DNA of 64,000 nucleotides from positions 744,001 to 808,000 of the forward strand of contig NZ_CP035493.1 of assembly GCF_004135385.1 (NCBI RefSeq), written 5' to 3'. A program made the position numbers and the translations under genes. The stretch comes from Xylanimonas protaetiae. Its GTDB lineage: Bacteria; Actinomycetota; Actinomycetes; Actinomycetales; Cellulomonadaceae. The notes under the pieces are model-generated. The model was not told where the DNA came from. It did not search any database and saw nothing but the letters and a program-made list of their open reading frames with translations. Shown in pieces: positions 1 through 9,713 of this stretch (positions are counted from its first letter, which is position 1; each line of letters begins with the position of its first letter).

Positions 1-799
1 CCAGGACGACGAGCCGGACCTCCTGCGGCAGGTGGGCGAGCGCCTGGACGAGCACGTCGGGGCCCTTGAGGAGCTGGACGCGACCCGCGAAGAGGATCAC
101 CGGGGCGTCGCCGGGCAGGCCGAGCCGGGCGCGCAGGCGGGCACGGGCGCCGGGCGCCGGCGTGAACGTCTCCAGGTCGACGCCGGGCGCGACGACGTGG
201 ACCCGGCCGGGGTCGGCGCCGTACTCGCGGACGAGCTCGCCCGCCTCCTCGCGCGTGCTCGCGACGAGGGCGTCGGCGGCCGCGACCACCTGCTCCTCGC
301 CGATGACGCGGCCCTGCGGCTCGGGGGCGTCGCCCGGCGCCAGCGCCGCGTTCTTCACACGGGCCATGGTGTGCATGGTGTGGACGAGCGGCACGTCCCA
401 GCGCTCGGCGGCGAGCCACCCGGCCTGGCCGGAGAGCCAGTAGTGGGTGTGCACGACGTCGTAGAACCCCTCGGGGCGGTGCGCCTCCGCGCGCAGCACG
501 CCCGCGGTGAACGCGCAGAGCTGGCCGGGCAGGTCGTTCTTGTCGAGGCCCTCGAAGGGGCCCGCGGGCACGTGGAGCACGCGGATGCCGGGCTGCACGT
601 CGACGACGGGGTGCTGCGCGGAGCTCGTGGCGCGCGTGAAGATCTCGATCTCCGCGCCGCGCCGGGCGAGCGCACGGGACAGCTCGAGGACGTAGACGTT
701 CATGCCGCCGGCGTCGCCCGTGCCGGGCTGGTCCAGCGGGCTCGTGTGCACGCTCAGCATCGCGACGCGCGGGCCGCGGAGGGCGTCGGGGCTGGTCAT
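1..799 (-). CDS. mshA: D-inositol-3-phosphate glycosyltransferase MshA (3' part off the left edge)
   Basis: Transfers GlcNAc from UDP-GlcNAc to 1D-myo-inositol 3-phosphate, the first step of mycothiol synthesis. It is a cytoplasmic GT-B fold (GT4) enzyme. The translation from ATG 799 reads [20 protein letters not shown], then the MshA signature [12 protein letters not shown] near residue 28 and the inositol-phosphate-binding stretch [11 protein letters not shown] near residue 144. About 266 residues are present; the usual length is about 420-450, so the C-terminal UDP-sugar domain lies outside the window. The start overlaps the lactonase stop as ATGA (796-799), indicating translational coupling. 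I checked the frame codon by codon from 799 to about 240 and found no break. Confidence 0.93.
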   Translation of the reverse strand, partial: MTSPDALRGPRVAMLSVHTSPLDQPGTGDAGGMNVYVLELSRALARRGAEIEIFTRATSSAQHPVVDVQPGIRVLHVPAGPFEGLDKNDLPGQLCAFTAGVLRAEAHRPEGFYDVVHTHYWLSGQAGWLAAERWDVPLVHTMHTMARVKNAALAPGDAPEPQGRVIGEEQVVAAADALVASTREEAGELVREYGADPGRVHVVAPGVDLETFTPAPGARARLRARLGLPGDAPVILFAGRVQLLKGPDVLVQALAHLPQEVRLVVL

Positions 800-1905
800 G
801 ACGCCTCGAGCACGCAGGCGGGCGGGGTGGGCAGCGGCAGGGCGTCGACGACGTCGCCCTGCCCCGTCGCCGGGTCGACCAGCACGGCGGCCAGGTCTCC
901 GGTCCCCTGCCGCGCGACGACGACCAGCAGGCGCCCGTCCGCCACCGGGCCGAGCACGGCGTGGTGGCGCGGCCAGGCGCCGTCCCCCAGGGGGACGTCG
1001 GCGAGGTGCTCGAGCCGGGGCGCCGCACCGGCGTCCCCGACGGCGCGGTGGAGGGAGAGCACGTCGGCGCCGCGCACGCCCAGCGCCAGCAGGTCGCCCG
1101 TCAGCGTGAGGTGCGACGGGTAGCTGCGGTCGGCGGTGTGCAGGAGGGTGCCCGTGCGGTACCGGTGCTCGGGGCTGCTCGCGTCGACGACGGTGGCCGG
1201 GTACGACGCCGCGGGCTCCCAGGTGCCCGGCGCCGCGGGCACGAGCACGTGCAGGCGCGCGTCGAGCTCGCCGGCGACGACGAGCGCGCCACCGGGGAGC
1301 GCGACCAGGTGCCGGGGGCCCGTGCCCGCGGGAAGGGTGGCGGCCAGCGCAGCCGGGGACCCCGCGGTGGGCTGCGGCGGGTAGCGGCGCAGCACGTCGG
1401 CGCCGAGGTCGACGACGAGCGCGTCGCCGCCGACGGCCGCGGTGAAGTGTGCGTGCGGGCCCTCCTGCCGGTCCTCCTGCGGGCCCGCGCCGCGTCCCGG
1501 GAACCGTGAGACCGCGTCGGCGGCCCACGCCCCGGTGGCCGGGTCCAGCGGGACCGCCGCGGCCACGCCGTCGCCGTAGTTCGCGATCCAGAGCATGTCC
1601 GGCAGCGCGAGCAGGTGGCACGGGAACGACCCGCCGGACGCGATGGTGGCCGGGGCGCCGAGCGCGCCGTCGTCGAGCACGGGGTACGCGCTGACGGCTC
1701 CGGGCGCGTCCTCCGCGACCGCATAGAGCGTGCGGCCCGACGGGTGCAGGGCGACGAAGGACGGGGCCGCGGCCTCGGCGGCGAGCACCGGGGCACCGAA
1801 CGTGCCGTCGGCGCCGACCGGGACCCGCCAGACGCCCTCGCCCGAGCCTGCGGCGCGGTCTGGGGCAGGGTAGGTGCCGACCCAGAGGTCGCGAGGTGCC
1901 GTCAT
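796..1905 (-). CDS. lactonase-family beta-propeller protein
   Basis: A 369-residue protein of the YbhE/Pgl-type lactonase family, whose known members hydrolyse 6-phosphogluconolactone. Substrate here is uncertain. It begins [15 protein letters not shown] and shows the family's repeated blade texture: [10 protein letters not shown] near residue 50, [18 protein letters not shown] near residue 93 and [20 protein letters not shown] in the middle. There is no signal peptide. I chose the ATG at 1905 because similarity starts there and a strong hairpin lies just upstream; a longer in-frame extension to 2232 runs through that hairpin and is not credible. It is coupled to mshA by a 4-base overlap. Confidence 0.8.
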   Translation of the reverse strand: MTAPRDLWVGTYPAPDRAAGSGEGVWRVPVGADGTFGAPVLAAEAAAPSFVALHPSGRTLYAVAEDAPGAVSAYPVLDDGALGAPATIASGGSFPCHLLALPDMLWIANYGDGVAAAVPLDPATGAWAADAVSRFPGRGAGPQEDRQEGPHAHFTAAVGGDALVVDLGADVLRRYPPQPTAGSPAALAATLPAGTGPRHLVALPGGALVVAGELDARLHVLVPAAPGTWEPAASYPATVVDASSPEHRYRTGTLLHTADRSYPSHLTLTGDLLALGVRGADVLSLHRAVGDAGAAPRLEHLADVPLGDGAWPRHHAVLGPVADGRLLVVVARQGTGDLAAVLVDPATGQGDVVDALPLPTPPACVLEAS

Positions 1906-1958
1906 GGTGCAAGAGCGTAGAACGCCACGGTCACGCCTGGGGACCGCACCACCCCTGA

Positions 1959-2010
1959 CGCCCGACGGCGGTGGCACCGTCCCGGGGAACGGTGCCACCG
2001 CCGTCGGGCG
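1959..2010 (-). terminator. 22-bp hairpin after lsr2
   Basis: Perfect 22-bp inverted repeat (1959-1980 with 1989-2010) with an 8-nt loop, lying 16 nt past the lsr2 stop and before the lactonase. No U-tract follows, as is common in high-GC actinobacteria. It separates lsr2 from the lactonase-mshA unit. Confidence 0.7.
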
Positions 2011-2026
2011 ACCGGTGGGCGCGGTG

Positions 2027-2362
2027 TCAGTGCGCGGCCTCGAAGGCGGCGATGACCTCGGCCGAGATGCGGCCGCGGTCGGAGACCTTGTGGCCGTTCT
2101 CGCGGGCCCACTCGCGGATCTTGGCGAGCTGGGCGCGGTCGGCGCTGGTGCGGCGGCCGGCGGGTCGCGCGGTCGCGGCAGCACGGCTGCCGGACTTGCG
2201 CCCGTGACCGATCCACGTCGCGAAGGCCTCACGGAGCTCGGAGGCGTGCGCGGACGTGAGGTCGATCTCGTAGGTCACGCCGTCGAGAGCGAAGGTGACG
2301 GTCTCGTCGGCCTCCGTCCCGTCGATGTCATCGATGAGCACGACCTGAGTCTTCTGAACCAC
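2027..2362 (-). CDS. lsr2: Lsr2 nucleoid-associated protein
   Basis: A 111-residue xenogeneic silencer of the Lsr2 family: a DNA-bridging protein that binds AT-rich DNA and is functionally like H-NS. The N-terminal dimerisation domain shows [20 protein letters not shown] (residues 7-26). A basic Ala/Arg-rich linker (residues 53-75) joins it to the C-terminal DNA-binding domain with the minor-groove-inserting RGR at residues 96-98. I chose GTG 2362 because AAGGCGG sits 6 nt upstream and family members begin at this VQKTQ position; the ORF could extend to 2428. It is a single gene with its own promoter and terminator. Confidence 0.95.
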   Translation of the reverse strand: MVQKTQVVLIDDIDGTEADETVTFALDGVTYEIDLTSAHASELREAFATWIGHGRKSGSRAAATARPAGRRTSADRAQLAKIREWARENGHKVSDRGRISAEVIAAFEAAH

Positions 2363-2405
2363 GAAGGACCGCCTTTCCATAAGCAGAGATTGTCCGTCGC
2401 GGCCG

Positions 2406-2435
2406 AGCATGACCGAAGCGCATCGCATTTGTCAA
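2406..2435 (-). promoter_or_regulatory. sigma-70-type promoter of lsr2
   Basis: On the minus strand TTGACA (2435-2430), an 18-bp spacer and CATGCT (2411-2406) lie about 45 nt before the GTG start. The local AT content is higher than the surroundings, which fits Lsr2 autoregulation (inference). Confidence 0.6.
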
Positions 2436-2448
2436 CGCAACACACTTG

Positions 2449-2469
2449 TCGGCGTTAATCTGACGCCGA
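2449..2469 (-). terminator. weak hairpin after the lysS operon
   Basis: A 7-bp perfect stem (2449-2455 with 2463-2469) with a 7-nt loop, 6 nt past the stop of the 58-aa gene and before the lsr2 promoter. Short for a terminator, but well placed. Confidence 0.35.
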
Positions 2470-2474
2470 AAGCC

Positions 2475-2651
2475 TCAGGAAGTCTTCTCCTGCTGCTCGA
2501 CATAACGTGCGGCGTCTTCCGCGTCGAGCTTCGCGAGCGCGTCACGCTCGTTGCGGTCGGCACGGACGATCTTGCGCATCGCGAACCAGAAGACGAGCCC
2601 GACACCGATGGACGGGAAGAGGCCGGCGACGATCGCCCAGAACGTGTCCAT
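2475..2651 (-). CDS. 58-residue single-pass membrane protein
   Basis: Unrecognised small protein coupled to lysS: its ATG overlaps the lysS stop as TGATG. It has one transmembrane helix at about residues 5-25 (IVAGLFPSIGVGLVFWFAM), then a positively charged RKIVRADRNERDALAK and a mixed-charge C-terminal helix ending VEQQEKTS. The positive cluster after the helix suggests a cytoplasmic C-terminus. Similar lysS-linked small proteins are annotated as hypothetical in related actinobacteria (recollection, not checked). No function is proposed. Confidence 0.7.
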   Translation of the reverse strand: MDTFWAIVAGLFPSIGVGLVFWFAMRKIVRADRNERDALAKLDAEDAARYVEQQEKTS

Positions 2652-4165
2652 CAGGCGTGCGGCTTCACGAGCGGGAAAAGGATGGTCTCGCGAATACCGA
2701 GACCGGTCAGCGCCATGAGCAACCGGTCCAGGCCCATTCCCATGCCTCCGGTGGGCGGCATCGCGTACTCCATCGCCACGAGGAAGTCCTCGTCGAGCTT
2801 CATGGCCTCGTCGTCGCCCGCGGCGGCCAGGAGCGCCTGCGCCTCGAAGCGCTCGCGCTGGACGACCGGGTCGACGAGCTCCGAGTAGCCGGTGGCGAGC
2901 TCGAAGCCGCGCACGTACAGGTCCCACTTCTCGACCTGGCCGGGCACCTCGCGGTGCGCGCGCACCAGGGGGCTGGTCTCGACGGGGAAGTCGCGCACGA
3001 ACGTCGGCGCCGTGAGGTGGTCGCCCACCCGGTGCTCCCACAGGGTCTCGACGAGCTTGCCGTGGTTGACCGCCTTGTGCTCGAGCTCGAGCTCGAGACG
3101 CGTGCCGATCTTGAGCAGGTCCTCGACCGAGGTCTCGGGCGTGATCTCCTCGCCCAGCGACTCCGAGAGCGACCCGTACATGGTCAGCTGCGCCCAGTCG
3201 CCGCCGAGGTCGTACTCCTCGCCGTCGGGCAGCGTGACCACCGTGGTCCCGAGCACGTCCTGCGCGGCCTTCTGCACGAGATTCTGCGTGAGCGCGCCGA
3301 TGGTGTTGTAGTCGCCGTACGCCTCGTAGGCCTCGAGCATCGCGAACTCGGGCGAGTGCGTCGAGTCGGCGCCCTCGTTACGGAAGTTGCGGTTGATCTC
3401 GAAGACGCGCTCGACGCCGCCCACGACGGCACGCTTGAGGAAGAGCTCCGGGGCGATACGCATGAAGAGCTCGATGTCGTACGCATTCATGTGCGTCGTG
3501 AAAGGACGCGCCGACGCGCCGGACGCAATCGTCTGGAGCATCGGCGTCTCGATCTCGACGAAGTCGCGCGCGTGGAAGTTCTCGCGCAGCGACCGGACCA
3601 CGTTCGCGCGCAGGCGCACCATGTCTCGCGCGGCCGGGCGCGCGATGAGGTCCACGTAGCGCTGGCGGACGCGCGACTCCTCGCTGAGGTCCTTGTGGAG
3701 GACGGGCAGCGGGCGCAGCGACTTCGCCGCCATCTGCCACGCGTCGGCGAAGACCGACAGCTCCCCGCGGCGCGACGACCCGACGCGGCCGTGCACGAAC
3801 AGGTGGTCGCCCAGGTCGACGTCCGCCTTGAACGCCGCGAGCGCGTCCTCGCCCACCGCGGCGAGGCTCAGCATCGCCTGGAGGCGGTTGCCCGCGCCGT
3901 CCTGGAGCGTGACGAAGCACAGCTTGCCGGTGTTGCGCAGGAACACGACGCGGCCCGCGACGCCGGCGACGTCGTCGGTCTCCTGGCCGGCCTCGAGGTG
4001 GCCGTACCCGTCGCGGACCTGGGCGATCGTGTGCGTGACCGGGACGCCGACGGGGTAGGCCTCACCCCCCTGCGCGAGGAGCCGCTCGCGCTTCTCGCGA
4101 CGGATGCGCAGCTGCTCGGGCAGGTCGTCCGTCGTCTCGGCGGGGGCGGGGTTCTCAGAAGTCAC
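2651..4165 (-). CDS. lysS: lysyl-tRNA synthetase, class II
   Basis: A 504-residue class II lysyl-tRNA synthetase that charges tRNA-Lys in the cytoplasm. The N-terminal OB-fold anticodon-binding domain occupies about residues 55-165. Class II motifs follow: [11 protein letters not shown] (motif 1 region), [20 protein letters not shown] (motif 2) and [15 protein letters not shown] (motif 3) near the C-terminus. Length matches the family. The start is GTG 4165. It lies 76 bases downstream of the DUF2520 gene, where relatives often carry panC, panD and coaX; these are missing here. The 58-aa membrane protein is coupled behind it. Confidence 0.97.
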   Translation of the reverse strand: MTSENPAPAETTDDLPEQLRIRREKRERLLAQGGEAYPVGVPVTHTIAQVRDGYGHLEAGQETDDVAGVAGRVVFLRNTGKLCFVTLQDGAGNRLQAMLSLAAVGEDALAAFKADVDLGDHLFVHGRVGSSRRGELSVFADAWQMAAKSLRPLPVLHKDLSEESRVRQRYVDLIARPAARDMVRLRANVVRSLRENFHARDFVEIETPMLQTIASGASARPFTTHMNAYDIELFMRIAPELFLKRAVVGGVERVFEINRNFRNEGADSTHSPEFAMLEAYEAYGDYNTIGALTQNLVQKAAQDVLGTTVVTLPDGEEYDLGGDWAQLTMYGSLSESLGEEITPETSVEDLLKIGTRLELELEHKAVNHGKLVETLWEHRVGDHLTAPTFVRDFPVETSPLVRAHREVPGQVEKWDLYVRGFELATGYSELVDPVVQRERFEAQALLAAAGDDEAMKLDEDFLVAMEYAMPPTGGMGMGLDRLLMALTGLGIRETILFPLVKPHA

Positions 4166-4241
4166 CCCAGGATTCTACGTTCCTGGCACCCGCGCCCTCC
4201 CCCGGAGAAGCACGCGACGACGGCGCCCCGTCGACGCGCGC

Positions 4242-4961
4242 CTACGTCGCGGGCGGGGTGTCGTCGGCGCGCAGGTCGGCGGCGTGCGCGGCGGCGGCGA
4301 GCGTCGTCGTCAGGAGCGGGTGGAGCAGGCGGCCCGGGCGGTCCACGCCCGCGGCCTCCAGGGCCTGGGCGGTGCGCGCGACGAGCGCGGCGAGCTGGTG
4401 GCGGCCGTCCTCGAGGGCCGCGTGGTAGACGGCGCGGGACTCCTCGCCGACGACGACGGGCTCGCCGCCGAGCTCGATGACGAGCGCCTGCCCGATGGGC
4501 AGCACGGGCGCCGGGGCGGTCACCGCGAACGTGGTGCCCTCGAGGCGCGCGAGGTCGAGCGACGTGCCCGTGAACGTCATGGCGGGGTGGATGGCCAGCG
4601 GGATCGCGCCCGCGCGGAACGCGGGCTCCAGCACGCCCGTGCCGTACCGGCCCGCGGTGTGGACGACGAGCTGGCCCGGCTGCCAGCCGCCCAGGCGCGC
4701 GATGCCCGCGACGAGGTCCGGCAGGGCGTCGTCGGGCACCGTGAGCAGCACCAGCTCGGCGCGCTCGACGACGTCGCCGACGTCGAGCAGCGGGACGCCG
4801 GGCAGCAGCGCCTCCGCGCGCTCGCGCGTGTCCTCGCTGATGCCGCTCGCGCCGACGACGGCGTGGCCCACGGAGCGCAGCGCGCTGCCGAGGACGGCGC
4901 CGACCTTGCCCGCGCCGACGACGCCGACGCCCAGCCGGCCGGGCCGGCGGGACTCGCTCAC
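4242..4961 (-). CDS. Rossmann-like and DUF2520 domain protein
   Basis: A 239-residue NAD(P)-binding protein. The N-terminal Rossmann fold has VGVVGAGKVGAVLGSAL (from about residue 12) and the C-terminal DUF2520 helical region contains HPAMTFTGT and HHQ-type conserved positions. The family is often next to panC and has been suggested to act like a ketopantoate/prephenate-type reductase; its reaction is not established. It starts with GTG 4961, overlapping the stop of the upstream PH-domain gene as GTGA. That placement, the last of a coupled PH-PH-DUF2520 run, is typical of actinobacteria. Confidence 0.85.
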   Translation of the reverse strand: MSESRRPGRLGVGVVGAGKVGAVLGSALRSVGHAVVGASGISEDTRERAEALLPGVPLLDVGDVVERAELVLLTVPDDALPDLVAGIARLGGWQPGQLVVHTAGRYGTGVLEPAFRAGAIPLAIHPAMTFTGTSLDLARLEGTTFAVTAPAPVLPIGQALVIELGGEPVVVGEESRAVYHAALEDGRHQLAALVARTAQALEAAGVDRPGRLLHPLLTTTLAAAAHAADLRADDTPPAT

Positions 4962-6603
4962 TCCCCCGGCTCCGGGGCGACGGGCGCGGGCCGCTCCATC
5001 CAGCGTTCCGGCCCGGCGGTCGCGCGGGCGGCGCGGGCGCGGGCGGCCTGCTCGGTGAGGAGCCGGGCGGCGTCGTCGGAGGCGAGGTGCTGCACGGTGG
5101 GCAGCACGAGGCCGGGCGTCGAGTGGACGGTGAAGGTGGCCACGCCGAGCCGGCGCTGGAGCGGGCCCTGCGCGACGGCGAGCGACTGCGTCCGCTCGTG
5201 CGGCACGACGTCGAGGCGCCGGATGAGGCGGCCGCCGCGCAGCAGCAGCGCGCGGTCGGTGACGGCGAAGGCGTCGCGGCGCCACGACAGCGGGTCGAGC
5301 CAGCGGGCGCGCCGCGGCGCGTTGGTGAAGCGGCGGTCCTCGGTGGGCGCGACGGCGGGCCGGACGATGCCGTCGGGCGGGACGATGCCCGTCATGCCCT
5401 CGTCGAGCAGGCCGAGCGGGTCGTCCGTGCCGAGGTCCGGCAGCACGAGCCACAGCGCGGTGAGCGCCTGCTCGCGCGGGCCGACGGGCAGCAGGATGGT
5501 CTGGTTCTGCTTGCCGTTCGTGTCGGGCCCGTACCCTGCGACGTTGACGCGCACGCGCCACCAGTCCGGGCCGCGCCACAGGGGGCCCTGCGTGAGGCGG
5601 ACGGCCTGCACGCGGCCCGGCGGGATGGTCTGCGCGCGGGTCTCCAGGAGGCCGTGCCGCAGGCGGATGCCGTCGGGCGACAGCGCGGCGCGGAAGCCGA
5701 ACTCCCCCGCGAACCGGTTGAACAGGTAGCTGCCGCCCGCGAGCACGATCGGGAGCATCGAGGCCAGGACGCTGGGCTGCCGCGTGACGACGACGGCGAC
5801 GACCACGCCGACGAGGCCCAGCGTGACGAACCACAGGGCCGGCGAGCGCAGCAGCGAGCGCACGAGCAGGCCGGGGGCGACCTCGTAGAGCTTCTCCTCG
5901 GGCGCCTCCTCGACGTCGTCGACGACGGGCAGGGCCGGGACGGGTGGGCCCGCGGGCGCGGCGCCGCCCGGGACAGGCGCGGCGGCGACGCCCGGGGCGG
6001 GTGCGGCGGCGGCGCCCGGGGCGCCGGCGAGGCTCGCGGGGTCCGCCTCCGGCGCGACGGCGGGGGCCGCCGGGGCCTCGTGCGGGCGGCTCCGCACGCC
6101 CGCCGCCCGGGCCAGGAGCTCGGCGCGCAGGCGGCGGGCGTCGCTCTCCTTGAGGAAGCCGATGGCGACGGCGGAGCCGCTGCCGCCCGCGACCTCGAGC
6201 GTCAGCTCGGCCAGGCCGAAGAGGCGGGCCAGGAGCGGCTGGCGGATGTCGACGGCCTGGAGCCGGTCGAGGCGCGCGTGCCGCTGCTGGCGGAACACGA
6301 CGCCGCGTCGCATGTGCACGGAGTCGTCGTCGACGGCGTACGCCGTCATGCGCCACGAGAGCGCGGAGAAGCCCAGCGCGACGACGGCCAGCGCGACGAC
6401 GCCGAGCAGGAGCTTCCACCACAGGCCCGCGACGGCGGCCTGGAGCTCGGCGGCCTCGTTGATCCGCTCGATCGACTGCTGGCCCACGAACACGAGCGCG
6501 ACGGCCACGATCGACCAGCTGCGCACCAGCGGGGTGACCGGGTGCAGGCGGTGCCAGACGAGGCCCTCGGCAGGCTCGCCGGCCGGGGGACGGGCCCGTT
6601 CAC
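4958..6603 (-). CDS. large PH-domain (YdbT-type) membrane protein, one-base frameshift near its start
   Basis: About 548 residues when repaired. The protein has bacterial PH (bPH_2) domains: the first follows two N-terminal TM helices (SWSIVAVALVFVG and LLLGVVALAVVALGF), an Ala/Pro-rich linker follows, then two more TM helices and further PH domains (AFAVTDRALLLRGGRLI). The conserved opening WHRLHPVTPL is in the main frame, but no start codon in that frame precedes it. GTG 6603 overlaps the upstream stop as GTGA but is in another frame. Adding one base to the five-base run 6585-6589 joins them as MNGPVPPAGEPAEGLVWHRL. Without repair the first usable start is GTG 6526, which loses the motif. 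Membrane function is unknown. Confidence 0.8.
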
Positions 6604-7091
6604 AGGCCCGCCAGCCGGGCCTCGCCGCGCGCCGAGAGGCGGTCGCGCAGGCGTGCGGCCTCCTCGGGCGGCAGGCCGGGGATGTTCGCGTCGGTCGCCG
6701 CGGCGGCCGTGTGCAGCTGCACGGAGGCGATGCCGAGCTTGCGGTCCAGCGGCCCCACCTTCACATCGACGTACTGCATGCGCCCGTAGGGCACGACGAC
6801 GAGCTGGCGGAACAGGATGCCCTTGCGCACGAGCAGGTCGTCGTCACGCTCGGCGTACCCGATGGCCTTGACCTGCCGGGTCACCAGGACCGCGGCCCAC
6901 GCGAAGAGCAGCGCGGGCGGGCCGGCGAGCAGCCAGAACCACGGCGAGACCGTGAACGCGAGGATCACGCCCGCCAGGAACGGGATACCGGCGGTGATGC
7001 CGCCGCTGACGAGGCGTGCGGTGATCAGCCGGTGGGAGACGCCGTGGAACTCGACGCCGGCGGGGTCGAACAGGGCGGCAGGGTCGCTCAT
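6600..7091 (-). CDS. small PH-domain membrane protein
   Basis: A 163-residue partner of the large PH protein. Two TM helices (GGITAGIPFLAGVILAF and WFWLLAGPPALLFAWAAVLV, about residues 28-68) precede one bPH_2 domain with the typical RKGILFRQLVVVPYGRMQYV and GIASVQLHTAA stretches. Small-then-large PH pairs are common in Firmicutes and Actinobacteria, where some act in export or envelope stress; no specific role can be assigned here. The start is ATG 7091. The stop overlaps the next gene's GTG. Confidence 0.88.
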   Translation of the reverse strand: MSDPAALFDPAGVEFHGVSHRLITARLVSGGITAGIPFLAGVILAFTVSPWFWLLAGPPALLFAWAAVLVTRQVKAIGYAERDDDLLVRKGILFRQLVVVPYGRMQYVDVKVGPLDRKLGIASVQLHTAAAATDANIPGLPPEEAARLRDRLSARGEARLAGL

Positions 7092-7114
7092 GTGGCCATC
7101 CTGGCAGAGGCAGG

Positions 7115-7603
7115 TCAGCCCGTGAGCGCCTCCGGGCCGCGGTTGCCGTTCCCCTCGGCGTCGTCGTCGGACGGCGGCAGCTCGCAGAACCGTTCGGCGA
7201 CGAGGCTGACGACCGTCAGCAGGATCGCGCAGAGCATCGCGATGCCCGCGGCGAGGGCCCGGTCCCGCTGCGCGCTGATGCCCAGGTCGCCGACGACGTC
7301 GAGCACGGAGGCGAGGTAGCGGCCCGTGAGGATCGCGCCCGTGAGCGCCCCCGCCTTGGCCAGCACGAGCGTGCGGGCCGCGCGCAGCGCGCCGAGGTCG
7401 GGCTTGTTGCCCTTCTGGTACGCGCGCACCGTCCACCCGAGCCAGAAGATCAGCGCGGACAGCGCGACGAGCGCGACGTCCTCGATCCACGCGACGGGCG
7501 GGAGCCGGGTGCCCTGTGCCTCGAGCGCGCGCAGCACCAGCAGGACGACGACAGCGACGACGACGACCGTCAGCACGAGCACGCGGATCGAGGTGCGGCG
7601 CAA
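7115..7603 (-). CDS. DUF3180 four-helix membrane protein
   Basis: A 162-residue integral membrane protein of the DUF3180 family, which is actinobacterial and normally sits right after folK, as here. TM helices are at about residues 7-27 (VLVLTVVVVAVVVLLVLRA), 40-58, 85-103 and 122-145. The C-terminus is acidic (SDDDAEGNGNRG). The proposed start is TTG 7603, one base past the folK stop; a GTG seven codons downstream is possible. Function unknown. Confidence 0.82.
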   Translation of the reverse strand: MRRTSIRVLVLTVVVVAVVVLLVLRALEAQGTRLPPVAWIEDVALVALSALIFWLGWTVRAYQKGNKPDLGALRAARTLVLAKAGALTGAILTGRYLASVLDVVGDLGISAQRDRALAAGIAMLCAILLTVVSLVAERFCELPPSDDDAEGNGNRGPEALTG

Positions 7604-7604
7604 G

Positions 7605-9706
7605 TCAGCGCTCCTGGTCGGGGTCGTAGGGGATCCAGCGCTCGGCGTCGGGGTCCGGGGCCTGCTCGCCCTCCGGGGCGCCGGCGGCGACCGGCTGCCA
7701 GTGCGGGGCGGGCGGGACCGGGGCGTGCGGTGCGGAGGCGTGCGGTGCGGACGCGTGCGGCTGCCCGGGGACGGCGGGCGCCGGCGCGAACGGCGACGGC
7801 GGGGCCTGCTCCGCGGGCGGCGCGACCGGGGGGAGGGCACGGCGGGCTGCGCGGGCTGGTACGGCGAGGCGGGGGGCGCGTCGGCGGCGTAGGACGTGGC
7901 GGCCTCGGGAACCCGCGGGAACGGGGCGACGGGCGTCGCGGGGCCGGCCGGCGGGAAGGCTGGACCGGCTGGCGGGAAGGCTGGACCGGCCGGCGGGAAG
8001 GCAGGACCGGCCGGCGGGAACGGCGGTCGGACGGCCGGGGCGGGCGGCGGCGGCTCGGCGGCCGGAGCGGCCGGCACGCCCGGTTCGGCGAGGAACGGCG
8101 GCGGCACGACGCGCGGGAACGGTTCCGCCGGGACGGGAGCCGGGAACGGCACTGCCGCACCCGGAGCCGGGACCGGGTCCCGGAACGGCAGGGCGCGGAC
8201 GCAGTCGTGGGGTGTCGCGTCCGGGTCCGCGCCGTGCGGCTCGCCGGACTCCGGGCCGGCCTGCTCCTCGGCGGGCGCTGCGACCTCGGACGGCGCGCCC
8301 GGCGCGACGGGCTCGGGCGCTCCTGCCCCGGCGTCGTACCGCGGCGTGGCCTCGGGCTGCCCCTCCGCGTCGAACCGGGCGACGTCGAAGACCTCGGACG
8401 CGTCGTCGCGGCCGGCGTCGACGACCTGCGGCGCCTCGGCGGGGTCGAAGGCGAGGTCGGAGGCGGGGTCGAGCGCGGGGGCGGCTGCCGGGGCCGCCGC
8501 CGGCACCGGGTACGACCCGGTCCGTACGGACGGCTCGGACAGCCAGTCGAGGGCCATCCAGCGGATGCCCGCGCGGTCGGGAGCCGTCTCGGCGAGCACC
8601 GCGACGGGGCCGCCGCCCAGGCCGGGCAGGTCGGCGCCGGGCTGCACCTCCGCCCACGGGACGAGCACGAACGCACGCTCGTGCGCGCGCGGGTGCGGCA
8701 GCTCGAGGTCGTCGGCGCTCGCGACGAGCGAGCCGTACCGCACGATGTCGACGTCGAGCGTGCGCGGGCCCCAGCGCTCCTCGCGGACGCGGCCGTGCGC
8801 GTTCTCCACGGCCTGCGTCGCGCGCAGCAGCGCGCGCGGCGACAGCGTGGTGCGCGCGACGAGGACGGCGTTGAGGTAGTCGGGCTGGTCCTCCGGGCCG
8901 CCGACGGCGGACGTGCGCGCCAGCGGGGACACGTCGGTGACCTGGATGCCGGGCAGGCGGTCGAGGTCGGTCACCGCGGCCCGGAGCGTGGCCTGCGGGT
9001 CGCCCAGGTTGGCGCCGATGGCGAGGACGACCTCGACGGGCTCGTCCGGGTCGGCGTCGAGACGGTCGACGGGTTCGGGGGCGGGCTCGGGCTGCGCCGG
9101 CGCGGGGACAGGCGCGGGGACCGGCAGCGCGGCCGGGACCGGCGGCGTCACCGGGAGCGGCGTCGGCACCGGGAGCGGCGTCGGCACCGGGAGCGGCGTC
9201 GGCACGGGCGCCGGGAGCGGGGTGGCGCCGAGGAACGGGGCGGCGTCGCCGTCGTCGAACGACCCGGTGACGACCGGCTCGGGCGCCTCGACGACGGGCG
9301 TCTTGACGCGGTCGCGGCGGATGGCCACCTCGACGTCGGCGAACGGCACGGCGATGGGCGCCTGCGGCTTGTGGACGCGCACGTCGACGGCGACGACGGC
9401 GGGCCACGTGAGCACCGCGGCGGCGATGCGCTCGGCGACGGTCTCGACGAGGTCCGCGGGCGAGCCGGCGAGCACCGCGTGCACCTCCTCGGCCACCTCG
9501 GCATAGCTCACGGTGTCGGCCAGGTCGTCGCCCGTGGCGGCGGGCCGGGTGTCGAGGTGCAGCACGACGTCGGCGCGGAACTCCTGGCCCTCGGCACGCT
9601 CGTGCGGCAGCACGCCGTGGTGGCCCGTCGCGGTGACGCCGGTCAGGCGGATCTGGTCGAACGGTCGCCCGTCCGGGCCGAGCACCGCGCTGGCGAAGAT
9701 CGTCAT
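7605..9706 (-). CDS. folB-folK: folB-folK fusion (dihydroneopterin aldolase / HPPK) with long proline-rich tail; one-base frameshift
   Basis: About 700 residues when repaired. Residues 1-120 are dihydroneopterin aldolase (RLTGVTATGHHGVLPHERAE). A Pro/Ala-rich linker of about 90 residues with PLPVPT repeats follows. Then comes 6-hydroxymethyl-dihydropterin pyrophosphokinase (VVLAIGANLGDPQATLRAAV, RWGPRTLDVDIV, LPHPRAHERAFVLVPW), and last a tail of about 275 residues rich in Pro/Ala, including four FPPAGPA repeats, ending ERWIPYDPDQER. The main frame breaks in the run 7828-7833 (six G): one added base joins AQPAVPS to PVAPPAEQAPPSPF and reaches TGA 7605. Both catalytic domains lie before the break. 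It makes two successive folate steps and sits between folP and DUF3180. Confidence 0.88.
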
Positions 9707-9713
9707 GGCCTTG

